Shown here one piece after another: positions 7,408-15,549 of a DNA stretch of 22,881 bases; the first letter of the stretch is position 1, and each line of letters begins with the position of its first letter. Below the pieces are notes generated by a model. The model worked only from the letters and a program-made list of their open reading frames with translations, ran no database searches and was not told the DNA's origin. The translations under genes and the position numbers were made by a program. Source of the stretch: Flavobacteriaceae bacterium UBA5534 (GTDB lineage Bacteria > Bacteroidota > Bacteroidia > Flavobacteriales > Flavobacteriaceae); the NCBI GenBank assembly GCA_002426015.1, contig DINS01000029.1:169398-192278 (forward strand), read 5' to 3'.

Positions 7408-9990
7408 ATGAAAAAAACAATTACTCTATTATTTTTTATCTTTTCGATTGCGATGCAATCACAGTCAATAGATTATAAAAATGCAGCTGCCAAAGAAGGT
7501 AGCAATTATTATGACATTGTCGCACAGGTGCGTCAAGAATTTACTGCACTAAAACAGTCCAATCAATTTAATAAGCTTCAAAAAAAAGCTGAAAAGCATT
7601 TTGAGCGTTGGGCATTTTTTTGGAGAGACAGAGTAGATGCCAATGGTAATTTTCCAAGCGAACTGCAAGGCTATTACAACGCAGGTATTTTAGATGCAGA
7701 TGGTAGAATTAACCCAAATGCAAGCACAACTGCCAACAGATCGGAGGCGAGCAACCAACAATGGGTGAATATTGGGCCTCAAACAGTACCAGAACCTAAC
7801 GGCTATCCTAACAATCCACAAATGGGTAGATTGACCAATTTCATGCGTTTTGTAAAAGTCCCTGAATCAGAGAATGTGCTTTTTGTAAGTGCGCCTGTAG
7901 GAGGTATCTGGAAATCGATAGACAATGGGAACACTTGGGAGCCAAAACTAGACTTTATTGCAGGTATTGGTGTTACTGATATGAGAAGTAGCTCTACAGA
8001 TGCTAATAACCCGGGAACTATCTATGTGTCCACTGGTGATTACGATGCTGCCCATATCAAATCGATTGGAGTCTTAAAATCAACCGATTTTGGTGAGACC
8101 TATCAATCAACAGGCTTGACCTTTCCTTTATCGGCTAAAGAATCAACCTCTAACTTGATTGTAATTAACAATAATACCGTTATTGTGGGAACAAACAAAT
8201 ATATAAAGAAGACTACAGATGGCGGAACCACTTGGACCAATGTATATACCCATCCTTGGTCTGATGCTGCTTTTGGGAAATTTCACAGAAATGGCAATAA
8301 TATTATTTGTGGTGATAGTTGGGACGGTTTGTATTACTCAAAAGACAATGGTACTACATGGTCAGTTTTAAAATCTCATGCTGATAATGGTCAAAGAAGA
8401 CATGCCATAACAAGCAATGCAGCCGGTTTGTTTTATATTCAAAACAAAGAAGGACAGGTTTATACATGCGATATGACTGCTACCACACCTACCTTAACCT
8501 CATTGGGAATTCCTACAACCAATTACAACCCTCAAGGAGCCTATAATCAAGCATTGGTTGTCAAAGATGGATTAATCATCAGTGGTGGTGTCGATGGAAT
8601 TAATTCAGATAACAATGGAGGTGTTTGGTACACAACCTTAAACAATTCTTGGGAAGATAATAATTCGGCTGGGTCTTATGGACATGCCGATATTCACGAA
8701 ATGGGACCATTAGATGCTGGTTACAGCTTTTGGATGGTAAATGATGGTGGGTTGATATACGTAACGTATCCTACGCTTGCAACAGAAAAACCTACCGTTG
8801 AATACAAAACCAGTGGTGTTTTGGTAACGCAGCTATATTCTGTAGCCATTTCACCTCAAAGTGAAGACCATATCATTATGGGTAACCAAGATAATGATGG
8901 ATACAGTCAAGAAATGCATAATGGGTCATTGCAATGGGTTACTGCTAGAGTGGGTGATGGTACATGTACAGCTATTGATTATACCAATTCTGGTGTTCGT
9001 TATGTGGGAACTCAAAACGGAGGTTTGATTAGAGCTGATACTGGGTTTTCTGGTAATTTAGATGGAACAACTGTATTGACTGCAGGAGCAGGACCAGCAA
9101 CAGGCGCTCCATTTGTATGGACTTTAAGAATGAATACCACTATTCCTAATACCTTATATGCAGGATTGGCAGATGTTTATAAAACAACTAATAAAGGATC
9201 GACTTGGACGAATCTCAATTCAGGTGCTGGTCCAATAGAGTATATCGAAACTTTTGGAAATAATTTATTGGTGATTGGTGAGAATTTAGCAAGAAAATCA
9301 TCTAACGATGGTAGTACTTGGTCAACATTAACAGAGCCTTCAAGTGAACGTATGAACTCGTTATCAGTGGATCAAAACAATACAAATGTAATTTACGCAA
9401 CAATCAGAGGCTATGTAGATGGTTCCAAAGTATTTAAATCTACAGATGGAGGAAGCACTTGGGCCAATATCTCTACTGGTTTGCCTAATGTAAAAATGAC
9501 CCAAGTGGTTTTAAAACAAAACCAAGGAGCTAATGAAATTTTATTTGCTGGCACAGAAATAGGTGTTTACTACAAAGTTGGGACTGCCGATTGGATTAAG
9601 CTTGGCCAAGGCTTACCAAATGTAAACGTTAGCGATATTGAGATCAACTATACTGTAGATAAGTTAGTTGTTGGGACTTATGGTAGAGGCTTATGGAACA
9701 TCAGTATTCTAAATAGTACTCTTGGTGTTGATGAGGTTGCCACAACTGGTGACGAAACACCATTCATCTATCCAAACCCTGTAACAGATGGTCAATTGAA
9801 TATTAAATTGAAAGATAACAGTGACTCTTTTGGTTATATCATGTATAACGTTATTGGTGGTGTAGTGAAGAAAGGTCAATTGAATTCAGGATTAAATACT
9901 CTAGATGTCAAAGATATAGCGTCTGGTATTTATGTAGTTCGAATGACAAATGGGAACCATGTGTCGTCACAAAAAGTTGTTATTAAATAA
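7408..9990 (+). CDS. T9SS-secreted Asp-box beta-propeller protein, paralogue of the upstream gene
   Basis: The product has 860 residues from the ATG at 7408, which gives a clean signal peptide (MKKTITLLFFIFSIAMQSQ) and matches the operator-to-start spacing of the paralogue; an ATG at 7396 would add MQKN. The order of parts is the same as in the upstream protein: a helical N-terminal region (FNKLQKKAEKHFERWAFFW), Asp-boxes from about 169 to 685 (KSIDNGNTW, KTTDGGTTW, YSKDNGTTW, KTTNKGSTW, KSSNDGSTW, KSTDGGSTW), shared landmarks (ADIHEM, NDGG, GNQDND, IDYTN) and the closing GTYGRGLW. Residues 786-860 are a textbook T9SS type A domain: FIYPNPV, then IMYNVIGG, then ASGIYVVRM and the end KVVIK. 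It is thus expected on the cell surface or released. Substrate or ligand is unknown. It is transcribed separately because a terminator precedes it and another follows. Confidence 0.88.
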   Translation: MKKTITLLFFIFSIAMQSQSIDYKNAAAKEGSNYYDIVAQVRQEFTALKQSNQFNKLQKKAEKHFERWAFFWRDRVDANGNFPSELQGYYNAGILDADGRINPNASTTANRSEASNQQWVNIGPQTVPEPNGYPNNPQMGRLTNFMRFVKVPESENVLFVSAPVGGIWKSIDNGNTWEPKLDFIAGIGVTDMRSSSTDANNPGTIYVSTGDYDAAHIKSIGVLKSTDFGETYQSTGLTFPLSAKESTSNLIVINNNTVIVGTNKYIKKTTDGGTTWTNVYTHPWSDAAFGKFHRNGNNIICGDSWDGLYYSKDNGTTWSVLKSHADNGQRRHAITSNAAGLFYIQNKEGQVYTCDMTATTPTLTSLGIPTTNYNPQGAYNQALVVKDGLIISGGVDGINSDNNGGVWYTTLNNSWEDNNSAGSYGHADIHEMGPLDAGYSFWMVNDGGLIYVTYPTLATEKPTVEYKTSGVLVTQLYSVAISPQSEDHIIMGNQDNDGYSQEMHNGSLQWVTARVGDGTCTAIDYTNSGVRYVGTQNGGLIRADTGFSGNLDGTTVLTAGAGPATGAPFVWTLRMNTTIPNTLYAGLADVYKTTNKGSTWTNLNSGAGPIEYIETFGNNLLVIGENLARKSSNDGSTWSTLTEPSSERMNSLSVDQNNTNVIYATIRGYVDGSKVFKSTDGGSTWANISTGLPNVKMTQVVLKQNQGANEILFAGTEIGVYYKVGTADWIKLGQGLPNVNVSDIEINYTVDKLVVGTYGRGLWNISILNSTLGVDEVATTGDETPFIYPNPVTDGQLNIKLKDNSDSFGYIMYNVIGGVVKKGQLNSGLNTLDVKDIASGIYVVRMTNGNHVSSQKVVIK

Positions 9991-10013
9991 TGTGATTTTT
10001 GATTAAAGGGAAG

Positions 10014-10040
10014 AAAAGAGCCTCATTTGAGGCTCTTTTT
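10014..10040. terminator. Bidirectional intrinsic terminator between convergent genes
   Basis: AAAAGAGCCTC (10014-10024) pairs with GAGGCTCTTTT (10029-10039) around an ATTT loop. Because the arms start with A4 and end with a T run, it can stop transcription from both sides. It lies between the + strand propeller gene (stop at 9990) and the - strand DUF1579 gene (stop at 10048). Confidence 0.85.
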
Positions 10041-10047
10041 ATATCAT

Positions 10048-10611
10048 TTATTTACGTCTATTATAGATGATTTCCATCGATTTCATTTCAGTATCTCCCA
10101 TAACAATAAACATTTCAAATTTATGGGAATCTTCAGAGGTGTAAGTCACAACCTCTTTAACGTTTAAATCTGAACCAGAAACAGGATCAACCATAGTGCC
10201 GCTTAATTTCATGGTTTTTGTTTTGTCGTCATAAGTCCCTTCTAAAATCATCACACCTGTTCCCATAGTGTCTATCCAAGTTGAGATGAATTTTTTCTTG
10301 GCATTATCGTAGGCAACAAGATTTTGACCCTGAAAAGGCATGCCATTAAATTCACCAATATGTTCAGAATGTTGATAACGACCATCCATAATCATTTTGT
10401 TGGTCGTCGTCCCTTTCGATTTAATGGGAGGTTGGCTAGGATCCATCCACATAGTGATATCGGCATCCCACTCGCCATCTAAAGTTGCAAGCCATTTGTG
10501 TGTTTCAGATGGTGTCATGTAAGCTTCCCAAGCTTTCATTTCTTCTTCTGTTTGTGAGAAAGCCGCGAAGCACATCATCAAACAAATTGTTGATAAGAAT
10601 AATTTTTTCAT
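10048..10611 (-). CDS. DUF1579 family exported protein
   Basis: The 187-residue product starts with a signal peptide (MKKLFLSTICLMMCFAAFSQ) and continues with a DUF1579 domain. Features typical of that family are the HKWLATLDGEWD opening, MIMDGRYQHSEHIGEFNG, QGQNLVAYDNAKKKF, STWIDTMGTGVM and the alternating strands of a lipocalin-like barrel. Biochemical function is not known; a small-ligand or lipid-binding role is often assumed from the fold. It lies 78 bp downstream of the carboxylase beta-subunit gene on the same strand and could be read from that operon, though the gap leaves room for its own promoter. It shares a bidirectional terminator with the converging propeller gene. Confidence 0.85.
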   Translation of the reverse strand: MKKLFLSTICLMMCFAAFSQTEEEMKAWEAYMTPSETHKWLATLDGEWDADITMWMDPSQPPIKSKGTTTNKMIMDGRYQHSEHIGEFNGMPFQGQNLVAYDNAKKKFISTWIDTMGTGVMILEGTYDDKTKTMKLSGTMVDPVSGSDLNVKEVVTYTSEDSHKFEMFIVMGDTEMKSMEIIYNRRK

Positions 10612-10689
10612 GATTGTTTAAATTATAAGTTAGTAATTATAAAGATACAAATAATAACAATTCATCCATTTCACAGTACCTAAATCTGC

Positions 10690-12231
10690 TTACAAAGGAA
10701 TATTGCCATGCTTACGTTTCGGTTTGACCACTTCTTTATGTTCGAGCATCGCAAAGGCTTTAATCAATTTCCGTCTGGTATCTTTAGGCAGAATCACTTC
10801 ATCAATAAATCCACGCTCTGCTGCACTGTATGGATTTGCAAATAATTCGGCATATTCTGCTTCTTTCTCTTTCCATTTAGCATCTTGGTCTTTAGCAGAT
10901 TTAATCTCATTTTTGAATATAATTTCGGCAGCGCCTTTAGCACCCATGACTGCAATTTCGGCACTTGGCCAAGCAAAATTCATATCTGCACCAATGTGTT
11001 TTGAGTTCATCACATCATAAGCGCCTCCATAAGCTTTGCGAGTAATTACTGTTACTCTTGGTACTGTCGCTTCACTAAAGGCATATAATAATTTTGCGCC
11101 ATGCACAATAATACCATTCCATTCTTGGTCAGTTCCTGGCAAAAACCCTGGTACATCTTCCAACACCAACAAAGGGATATTGAAAGCATCACAGAAACGT
11201 ACAAAACGAGCTGCTTTTTTAGAACTGTTAACATCTAGTACACCAGCTAAAAACATTGGTTGGTTGGCAACGATACCAATGCTACGACCTCCAAGTCGAG
11301 CAAAACCAACGAGAATGTTTTCTGCATAATCTTTATGTATTTCATAAAAGGAATCCTCATCTATAATACCGCTAATAACATCATGCATGTCATAAGGCTT
11401 ATTGGCATTATCTGGAATAATGTCAGATAGGCTTTCTCGTACTTCATCTTGTAAATCAAACGGAAGTAGAGCAGGAGTTTCGGTATTGTTTTGAGGCAGA
11501 TAGCTTAAGAGTTTTTTGATGTCCTCAAGGCATTCCACATCATTAGATGATGTTTTATGTGCTACTCCAGATTTTGTTGAATGTGTACTTGCACCACCTA
11601 ATTCTTCAGATGTTACTTCTTCATTGGTGACTGTTTTTACAACGTTCGGACCAGTTACAAACATATAACTGGTATCTTCAACCATAATTGTAAAATCGGT
11701 CATTGCTGGCGAATATACGGCGCCTCCAGCACATGGTCCCATTATTGCTGATATTTGAGGAATAACTCCAGATGCTTGCACATTGCGATAAAAAATATCG
11801 GCATAACCACCAAGCGAGCGCACGCCTTCTTGTATTCTTGCACCTCCCGAATCGTTTAAACCAATAATAGGAGCTCCAACCTTAACAGCCAAGTCCATGA
11901 TTTTACAAATCTTCTCTGCATGAGTTTCCGATAAAGAACCACCAAATACTGTAAAATCTTGTGCGAAAATATAAATCAATCGTCCATTTATGGTTCCATA
12001 GCCAGTTACGACACCATCACCATAAAACTGTTGGTCTGCCATACCAAAATCTTTGGTACGATGTGTTACTAAAGCGCCAATTTCTTCAAAAGAACCTTCG
12101 TCCAATAAATACATTACACGTTCTCGCGCAGTAAGTTTTTTGTTTTTATGTTGTTTATCGATTCTGGCTTGTCCGCCACCAAGATAGGCTTGAGCTAGTT
12201 TTTCGTTAAGGTCTTTTATTTTGGATTCCAT
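10690..12231 (-). CDS. pccB: Acyl-CoA carboxylase carboxyltransferase (beta) subunit, propionyl-CoA type
   Basis: This 513-residue subunit transfers the carboxyl group from carboxybiotin to an acyl-CoA in the cytoplasm. It is a full-length fused carboxyltransferase with two crotonase-like halves: the N-half shows FAQDFTVFGGSLSETHAEKI, LNDSGGARIQEGV and the oxyanion-hole segment GPCAGGAVYSP; the C-half shows LVLEDVPGFLPGTDQEWNG and RKAYGGAYDVM. Asp406 in AYDVM aligns with Asp422 of Streptomyces coelicolor PccB, a residue known to favour propionyl-CoA over acetyl-CoA. The likely product is therefore (S)-methylmalonyl-CoA, made during breakdown of odd-chain or branched substrates. The biotin carboxylase and carrier genes lie upstream on the same strand. 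Unusually, 88 bp with two palindromes separate it from the biotin carboxylase gene. Substrate preference remains a prediction. Confidence 0.88.
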   Translation of the reverse strand: MESKIKDLNEKLAQAYLGGGQARIDKQHKNKKLTARERVMYLLDEGSFEEIGALVTHRTKDFGMADQQFYGDGVVTGYGTINGRLIYIFAQDFTVFGGSLSETHAEKICKIMDLAVKVGAPIIGLNDSGGARIQEGVRSLGGYADIFYRNVQASGVIPQISAIMGPCAGGAVYSPAMTDFTIMVEDTSYMFVTGPNVVKTVTNEEVTSEELGGASTHSTKSGVAHKTSSNDVECLEDIKKLLSYLPQNNTETPALLPFDLQDEVRESLSDIIPDNANKPYDMHDVISGIIDEDSFYEIHKDYAENILVGFARLGGRSIGIVANQPMFLAGVLDVNSSKKAARFVRFCDAFNIPLLVLEDVPGFLPGTDQEWNGIIVHGAKLLYAFSEATVPRVTVITRKAYGGAYDVMNSKHIGADMNFAWPSAEIAVMGAKGAAEIIFKNEIKSAKDQDAKWKEKEAEYAELFANPYSAAERGFIDEVILPKDTRRKLIKAFAMLEHKEVVKPKRKHGNIPL

Positions 12232-12247
12232 CGTGTTAGTTTACTTT

Positions 12248-12273
12248 GTCATTCTGCAATACAATGCAGAATC
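12248..12273 (+). repeat. REP-like palindrome 1, within carboxylase operon
   Basis: GTC, then arm ATTCTGCA (12251-12258), loop ATACAA, arm TGCAGAAT (12265-12272) and C. It lies in the 88-bp gap between the biotin carboxylase and carboxyltransferase genes. It shares the TTGTCATT...AATC border with two other elements in this window, while the inner stem bases differ and still pair. Confidence 0.75.
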
Positions 12274-12291
12274 TATTAATAATTCGTATGG

Positions 12292-12316
12292 GATTTCGCA
12301 TCAAATGCGAAATGAC
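12292..12316 (-). repeat. REP-like palindrome 2, inverted relative to palindrome 1
   Basis: Read on the - strand: GTC, arm ATTTCGCA, loop TTTGA, arm TGCGAAAT, then C. It sits 18 bp from palindrome 1 in the opposite orientation, so the pair forms a REPIN-like doublet with GTCATT at both outer ends. It ends 3 bp before the biotin carboxylase stop codon (complement of 12320-12322). Confidence 0.75.
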
Positions 12317-12319
12317 AAC

Positions 12320-13759
12320 TTAATTAGGGATTCTTAAAAGCTTTTGGTCTTCTATATATTGTTTTACAGCAATTAATGCTGCGATTTTAGCTTCTTCTTC
12401 CTGTTTGCTTTTTAGAGCTTCAGGTGAATAGTATTTTTTTACGAAATGTGTATCAAAATGACCTGAACGGAAGGCCTCATGCTCACATACAAAGGTTCCA
12501 AACGGTAAAGTGGTTTGAATACCTTCAATTTTATATGTATTGATGGCTTTGAGCATCACTTGAATGGCTTCATCTCTAGTGCTTCCATAAGTGATTAATT
12601 TTGATAGCATTGGGTCATAATAAATGGGCACGTCCATCCCTTCTTCAAAACCATTATCAACTCTAATATTTTCACCTACTGGTAATTCATAAACCTCAAG
12701 ATTTCCAACACTAGGCAAGAAATCATTTAAAGGGTCTTCAGCGTACACTCGCAATTCTAAAGCATGGCCATTTATTTTTAAATCGCTTTGTTGTATCGGT
12801 AACACTTCGCCACGAGCCACACGAATTTGCATTTCTACCAAATCGGTTCCTGTAATCCATTCGGTTACAGGATGCTCAACTTGTAAGCGTGTATTCATTT
12901 CTAGAAAATAGAAATTATGAGCATCATCTAATAAAAACTCAACCGTTCCAGCACCTAAATAATCACAAGATTTGGCAACTTTAATAGCGGCTTCACCCAT
13001 TTTTGAACGAAGTTCTGGAGTTAATACACTCGAAGGTGCTTCTTCTACCACTTTTTGGTGACGACGTTGAATGCTACATTCGCGTTCAAACAAATGGATG
13101 ACATTACCATGAGCATCAGCCATGACTTGTATTTCGATGTGTCTCGGCGAGGTTACATATTTTTCAATAAAGACGGAACCATCACCAAATGCATTGACAG
13201 CTTCGCTAATGGCTCTATCCATTTGAGCTTCAAAATCAGCTTCCTTTTCGACAATTCGCATGCCTTTTCCGCCACCACCAGCTGATGCTTTAATTAATAT
13301 TGGAAATCCAATGTATTTGGCTATTTTTTTAGCTTCAGTGATATCGGTAATCGCTTCTTCAGTACCAGGAACCATGGGGATGTCATAGGCTTTTACAGCT
13401 TCTTTAGCGGCCAATTTACTTCCCATCATCATTATGGCTTTAGACTTTGGGCCAATAAATGTGATGTTGTTTTGTTCGCAAGCGACAGCAAATTCGGCAT
13501 TTTCAGAAAGAAAACCATAACCAGGATGAATAGCATCTACATTGAGGCTTCTGGCAACTTCAATGATGTTATCACCTCTTAAATACGATTGATTGGAAGG
13601 GGCTTCACCAATTAAAACAGCCTCATCGGCATATTTTACATGTGGTGCATTACGGTCAGCTGTTGAATATACTGCCACTGTTTTGATTCCCATTTTTTTT
13701 GCAGTTCGCATCACACGAATAGCTATTTCCCCTCTGTTTGCTACTAATAATTTCTTCAT
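12320..13759 (-). CDS. accC: Biotin carboxylase subunit of acyl-CoA carboxylase
   Basis: This enzyme uses ATP and bicarbonate to carboxylate the biotin on the carrier protein. It has the full biotin carboxylase length (479 residues): an N-terminal preATP-grasp domain (KLLVANRGEIAIRVMR, HPGYGFLSENAEFA), an ATP-grasp domain with the glycine-rich loop ASAGGGGKGMRIV, ERECSIQRRHQKVVEEAPS, the signature FLEMNTRLQVEHPVTE, and a C-terminal domain with GHALELRVYAEDP and DPMLSKLI. I chose the ATG at 13759, one base after the stop of the carrier gene; a TTG at 13768 would add three residues and overlap that gene. The tight spacing implies translational coupling. In this three-gene set it probably serves the propionyl-type carboxyltransferase downstream rather than fatty-acid synthesis. 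Confidence 0.93.
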   Translation of the reverse strand: MKKLLVANRGEIAIRVMRTAKKMGIKTVAVYSTADRNAPHVKYADEAVLIGEAPSNQSYLRGDNIIEVARSLNVDAIHPGYGFLSENAEFAVACEQNNITFIGPKSKAIMMMGSKLAAKEAVKAYDIPMVPGTEEAITDITEAKKIAKYIGFPILIKASAGGGGKGMRIVEKEADFEAQMDRAISEAVNAFGDGSVFIEKYVTSPRHIEIQVMADAHGNVIHLFERECSIQRRHQKVVEEAPSSVLTPELRSKMGEAAIKVAKSCDYLGAGTVEFLLDDAHNFYFLEMNTRLQVEHPVTEWITGTDLVEMQIRVARGEVLPIQQSDLKINGHALELRVYAEDPLNDFLPSVGNLEVYELPVGENIRVDNGFEEGMDVPIYYDPMLSKLITYGSTRDEAIQVMLKAINTYKIEGIQTTLPFGTFVCEHEAFRSGHFDTHFVKKYYSPEALKSKQEEEAKIAALIAVKQYIEDQKLLRIPN

Positions 13760-13760
13760 C

Positions 13761-14246
13761 TTATTCAAATATTATTAATAGTTGGTTTTTTTCTACAGCA
13801 TCGCCTTTTTTTACCATAATCGATTTAACAACACCATCTCTTGGAGAGGTCAAAACGTTTTCCATTTTCATGGCCTCAAGGATTAGAAGGGTATCATTTT
13901 CTTTTACTTCTTGGCCGACTTTTATATTGATATCCAAAATAAGTCCAGGCATTGGCGCTTTGATATCATTGACCTTTTTGGTTGCTCCAACCTCAAAACC
14001 CATTGATTTTATTAGTTCGTCTAAAGCATTGTTAATATTGATGTTATAAGTGTTGTTATTAACAATTACTTTATATGTTTTTTGATTGAAGTTAGCTTCT
14101 GATATTTCAGCTTTATACGACACATTATTGTGAAGAATATGAAATTTGGATGCAGATGTGTTAACACTATTTAAATCGGATAGTTGTTTGGAAGTGATGT
14201 CGATTTCGTAAGTGTTATTGACTTTGACTTTAAATATTTCTGACAT
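13761..14246 (-). CDS. Biotin carboxyl carrier protein of acyl-CoA carboxylase
   Basis: This is the small carrier subunit (161 residues) that shuttles carboxybiotin between the other two subunits. The C-terminal 70 residues form a biotinyl domain: IKAPMPGLILDINIKVGQEV, then LILEAMKMENVL with the biotin-accepting lysine at residue 127, then GVVKSIMVKKGDAV. The N-terminal half (VKVNNTYEIDITSKQLSDLN and on) is a beta-rich region that probably docks on the partners. The first ATG, at 14246, is used here; a TTG two codons upstream is less likely. It heads the operon carrier, biotin carboxylase, carboxyltransferase. This order, with a separate carrier, differs from enzymes where biotin carboxylase and carrier are fused in one alpha chain. 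Confidence 0.92.
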   Translation of the reverse strand: MSEIFKVKVNNTYEIDITSKQLSDLNSVNTSASKFHILHNNVSYKAEISEANFNQKTYKVIVNNNTYNININNALDELIKSMGFEVGATKKVNDIKAPMPGLILDINIKVGQEVKENDTLLILEAMKMENVLTSPRDGVVKSIMVKKGDAVEKNQLLIIFE

Positions 14247-14294
14247 GATCAATTATTAAACGCTAAAGATAATTATTATAATTTTTATATACCA

Positions 14295-14969
14295 TTATAC
14301 TTTAAAAGTTGAGTTGTTTTGATGCCTTTTGATCGCTTTTCTCGATAAAACAATTCCAATAAAAAGAGATATAAAAGCACCAACCCAGATGCCAGGAATA
14401 AAATCGATAAACAAAAAGAAATCGTAGGTGCCATGAAACAGAGCCGCAAGAAATAGCCCGGTTAAGTTCAAAGACACTCGGTTATTAGAGAATTTGGCTT
14501 TTCCCATATAATAGCCCATCAATATGGCAAAGGTTGCATGTGCGGGAACCGCTGTAAATGCTCTAATAATAGCAGTTTCCATGCCGCCTTCGAGCACATA
14601 AAACACATTTTCGGTAGCCGCAAAACCCATGGATACCATCACTGCATAGACAATGCCATCAAAAGGTTCATTATATTCTTCGTGTGGCTGCGAATAGTAG
14701 CGAATAATAATATATTTGCTGAATTCTTCAGTCAGGCCAACAACAAAAAAAGCTTTGATGAACTGTTCAAAAATACTCGTATGGTTTCTTAAAGGCAATG
14801 GGATTTCTATTATGACATAAAGAATGGTCGTGATAATGATGCTCACGATAGCACCCAGTGCAAAATTGAAAAGGAGCAAGCGCTTTGGTTCTTTTTCGTA
14901 CTTATCCTTAATGAAAATATAAATGACTATGATAAGAACAGGCGCAATGGCAAATAGCAATAGATTCAT
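14295..14969 (-). CDS. PrsW-family intramembrane metalloprotease
   Basis: The 224-residue polytopic protein has about seven hydrophobic segments. It carries the glutamate/histidine signature of PrsW proteases, which are related to CAAX (Abi) proteases: E81-E82 in GLTEEFSK, E120-N121 in GFAATEN, His144 in VPAHATFAILMGYYMGKAK and His179 in AALFHGTYDF. In Bacillus subtilis PrsW starts cleavage of an anti-sigma factor; the target here is unknown and no anti-sigma gene is adjacent. It lies 21 bp after the Nudix gene on the same strand and 48 bp before the carboxylase carrier gene, so it may share a transcript with either. The family call is strong; the physiological role is open. Confidence 0.88.
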   Translation of the reverse strand: MNLLLFAIAPVLIIVIYIFIKDKYEKEPKRLLLFNFALGAIVSIIITTILYVIIEIPLPLRNHTSIFEQFIKAFFVVGLTEEFSKYIIIRYYSQPHEEYNEPFDGIVYAVMVSMGFAATENVFYVLEGGMETAIIRAFTAVPAHATFAILMGYYMGKAKFSNNRVSLNLTGLFLAALFHGTYDFFLFIDFIPGIWVGAFISLFIGIVLSRKAIKRHQNNSTFKV

Positions 14970-14990
14970 GGAGTGAAAATAAGTAAAAAA

Positions 14991-15548
14991 TTAAATGGGT
15001 TGCACTTTTTTAACAATCGAATCTAAAACAATAATGTAATAATGAGCATTGCTTTCAACGAAATGATTATTAGTTTTACTTTGCTTTAAAAGAGCTCTGA
15101 ATTCATCAAATGATATTAATTTGAGATCGTCAACTTCATCTTTTTGAGGTGTTAATTGTTGTAAACCAGTTTTTAGTTCTACGATATAAGTGTGATGGAA
15201 TTCGTTGTCATATATACCGTTCGGATAGCTTTGGAAACACTCAAAAACACCAATTTTTTGTAAATCTTTCTGTGTAATATCAAGTCCAATTTCTTCTTTA
15301 ACTTCTCTGATGGCTGCGGTTTCAATAGTTTCGCCAGCATCCACATGTCCTGCCACTGATACATCCCAAAGAGATGGGCAAATCATTTTTTTTGCAGAAC
15401 GTTGCGCCAATAGAATTTTACCGTCTGGAGTGTAAAACCAAACATGAGCTGTATTGTGATGGTATCCTTTGGTGTGGATTTCTGATTTTAAAGCAGACTT
15501 GCCAGTTGGCTTTCCGTCTTTTGTAACAATATCGATAAACTCGTCCAT
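14991..15548 (-). CDS. Nudix hydrolase (isopentenyl-isomerase-like subgroup)
   Basis: This 185-residue cytosolic protein has a complete Nudix box at residues 67-89: G67, E73, R81-E82, E85-E86 and G88, in the pattern Gx5Ex7REUxEExGU, which binds the metal ion and attacks a diphosphate. The start (DEFIDIVTKDGKPTGKSAL), HTKGYHHNTAHVWFY and LAQRSAKKMICPSLWDVSVA resemble the NUDIX subgroup that includes type 1 isopentenyl-diphosphate isomerase, but the isomerase catalytic cysteine context is not convincing, so hydrolysis of a nucleoside diphosphate derivative is as likely. The ATG lies one base after the stop of the aminotransferase gene, so the two are translationally coupled. The substrate cannot be deduced. 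Confidence 0.88.
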   Translation of the reverse strand: MDEFIDIVTKDGKPTGKSALKSEIHTKGYHHNTAHVWFYTPDGKILLAQRSAKKMICPSLWDVSVAGHVDAGETIETAAIREVKEEIGLDITQKDLQKIGVFECFQSYPNGIYDNEFHHTYIVELKTGLQQLTPQKDEVDDLKLISFDEFRALLKQSKTNNHFVESNAHYYIIVLDSIVKKVQPI

Positions 15549-15549
15549 T

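Noticed and set aside
10703..11329. Two + strand frames opposite the carboxyltransferase gene
   Set aside because: The - strand gene carries clear family motifs across the whole span; these are shadows.
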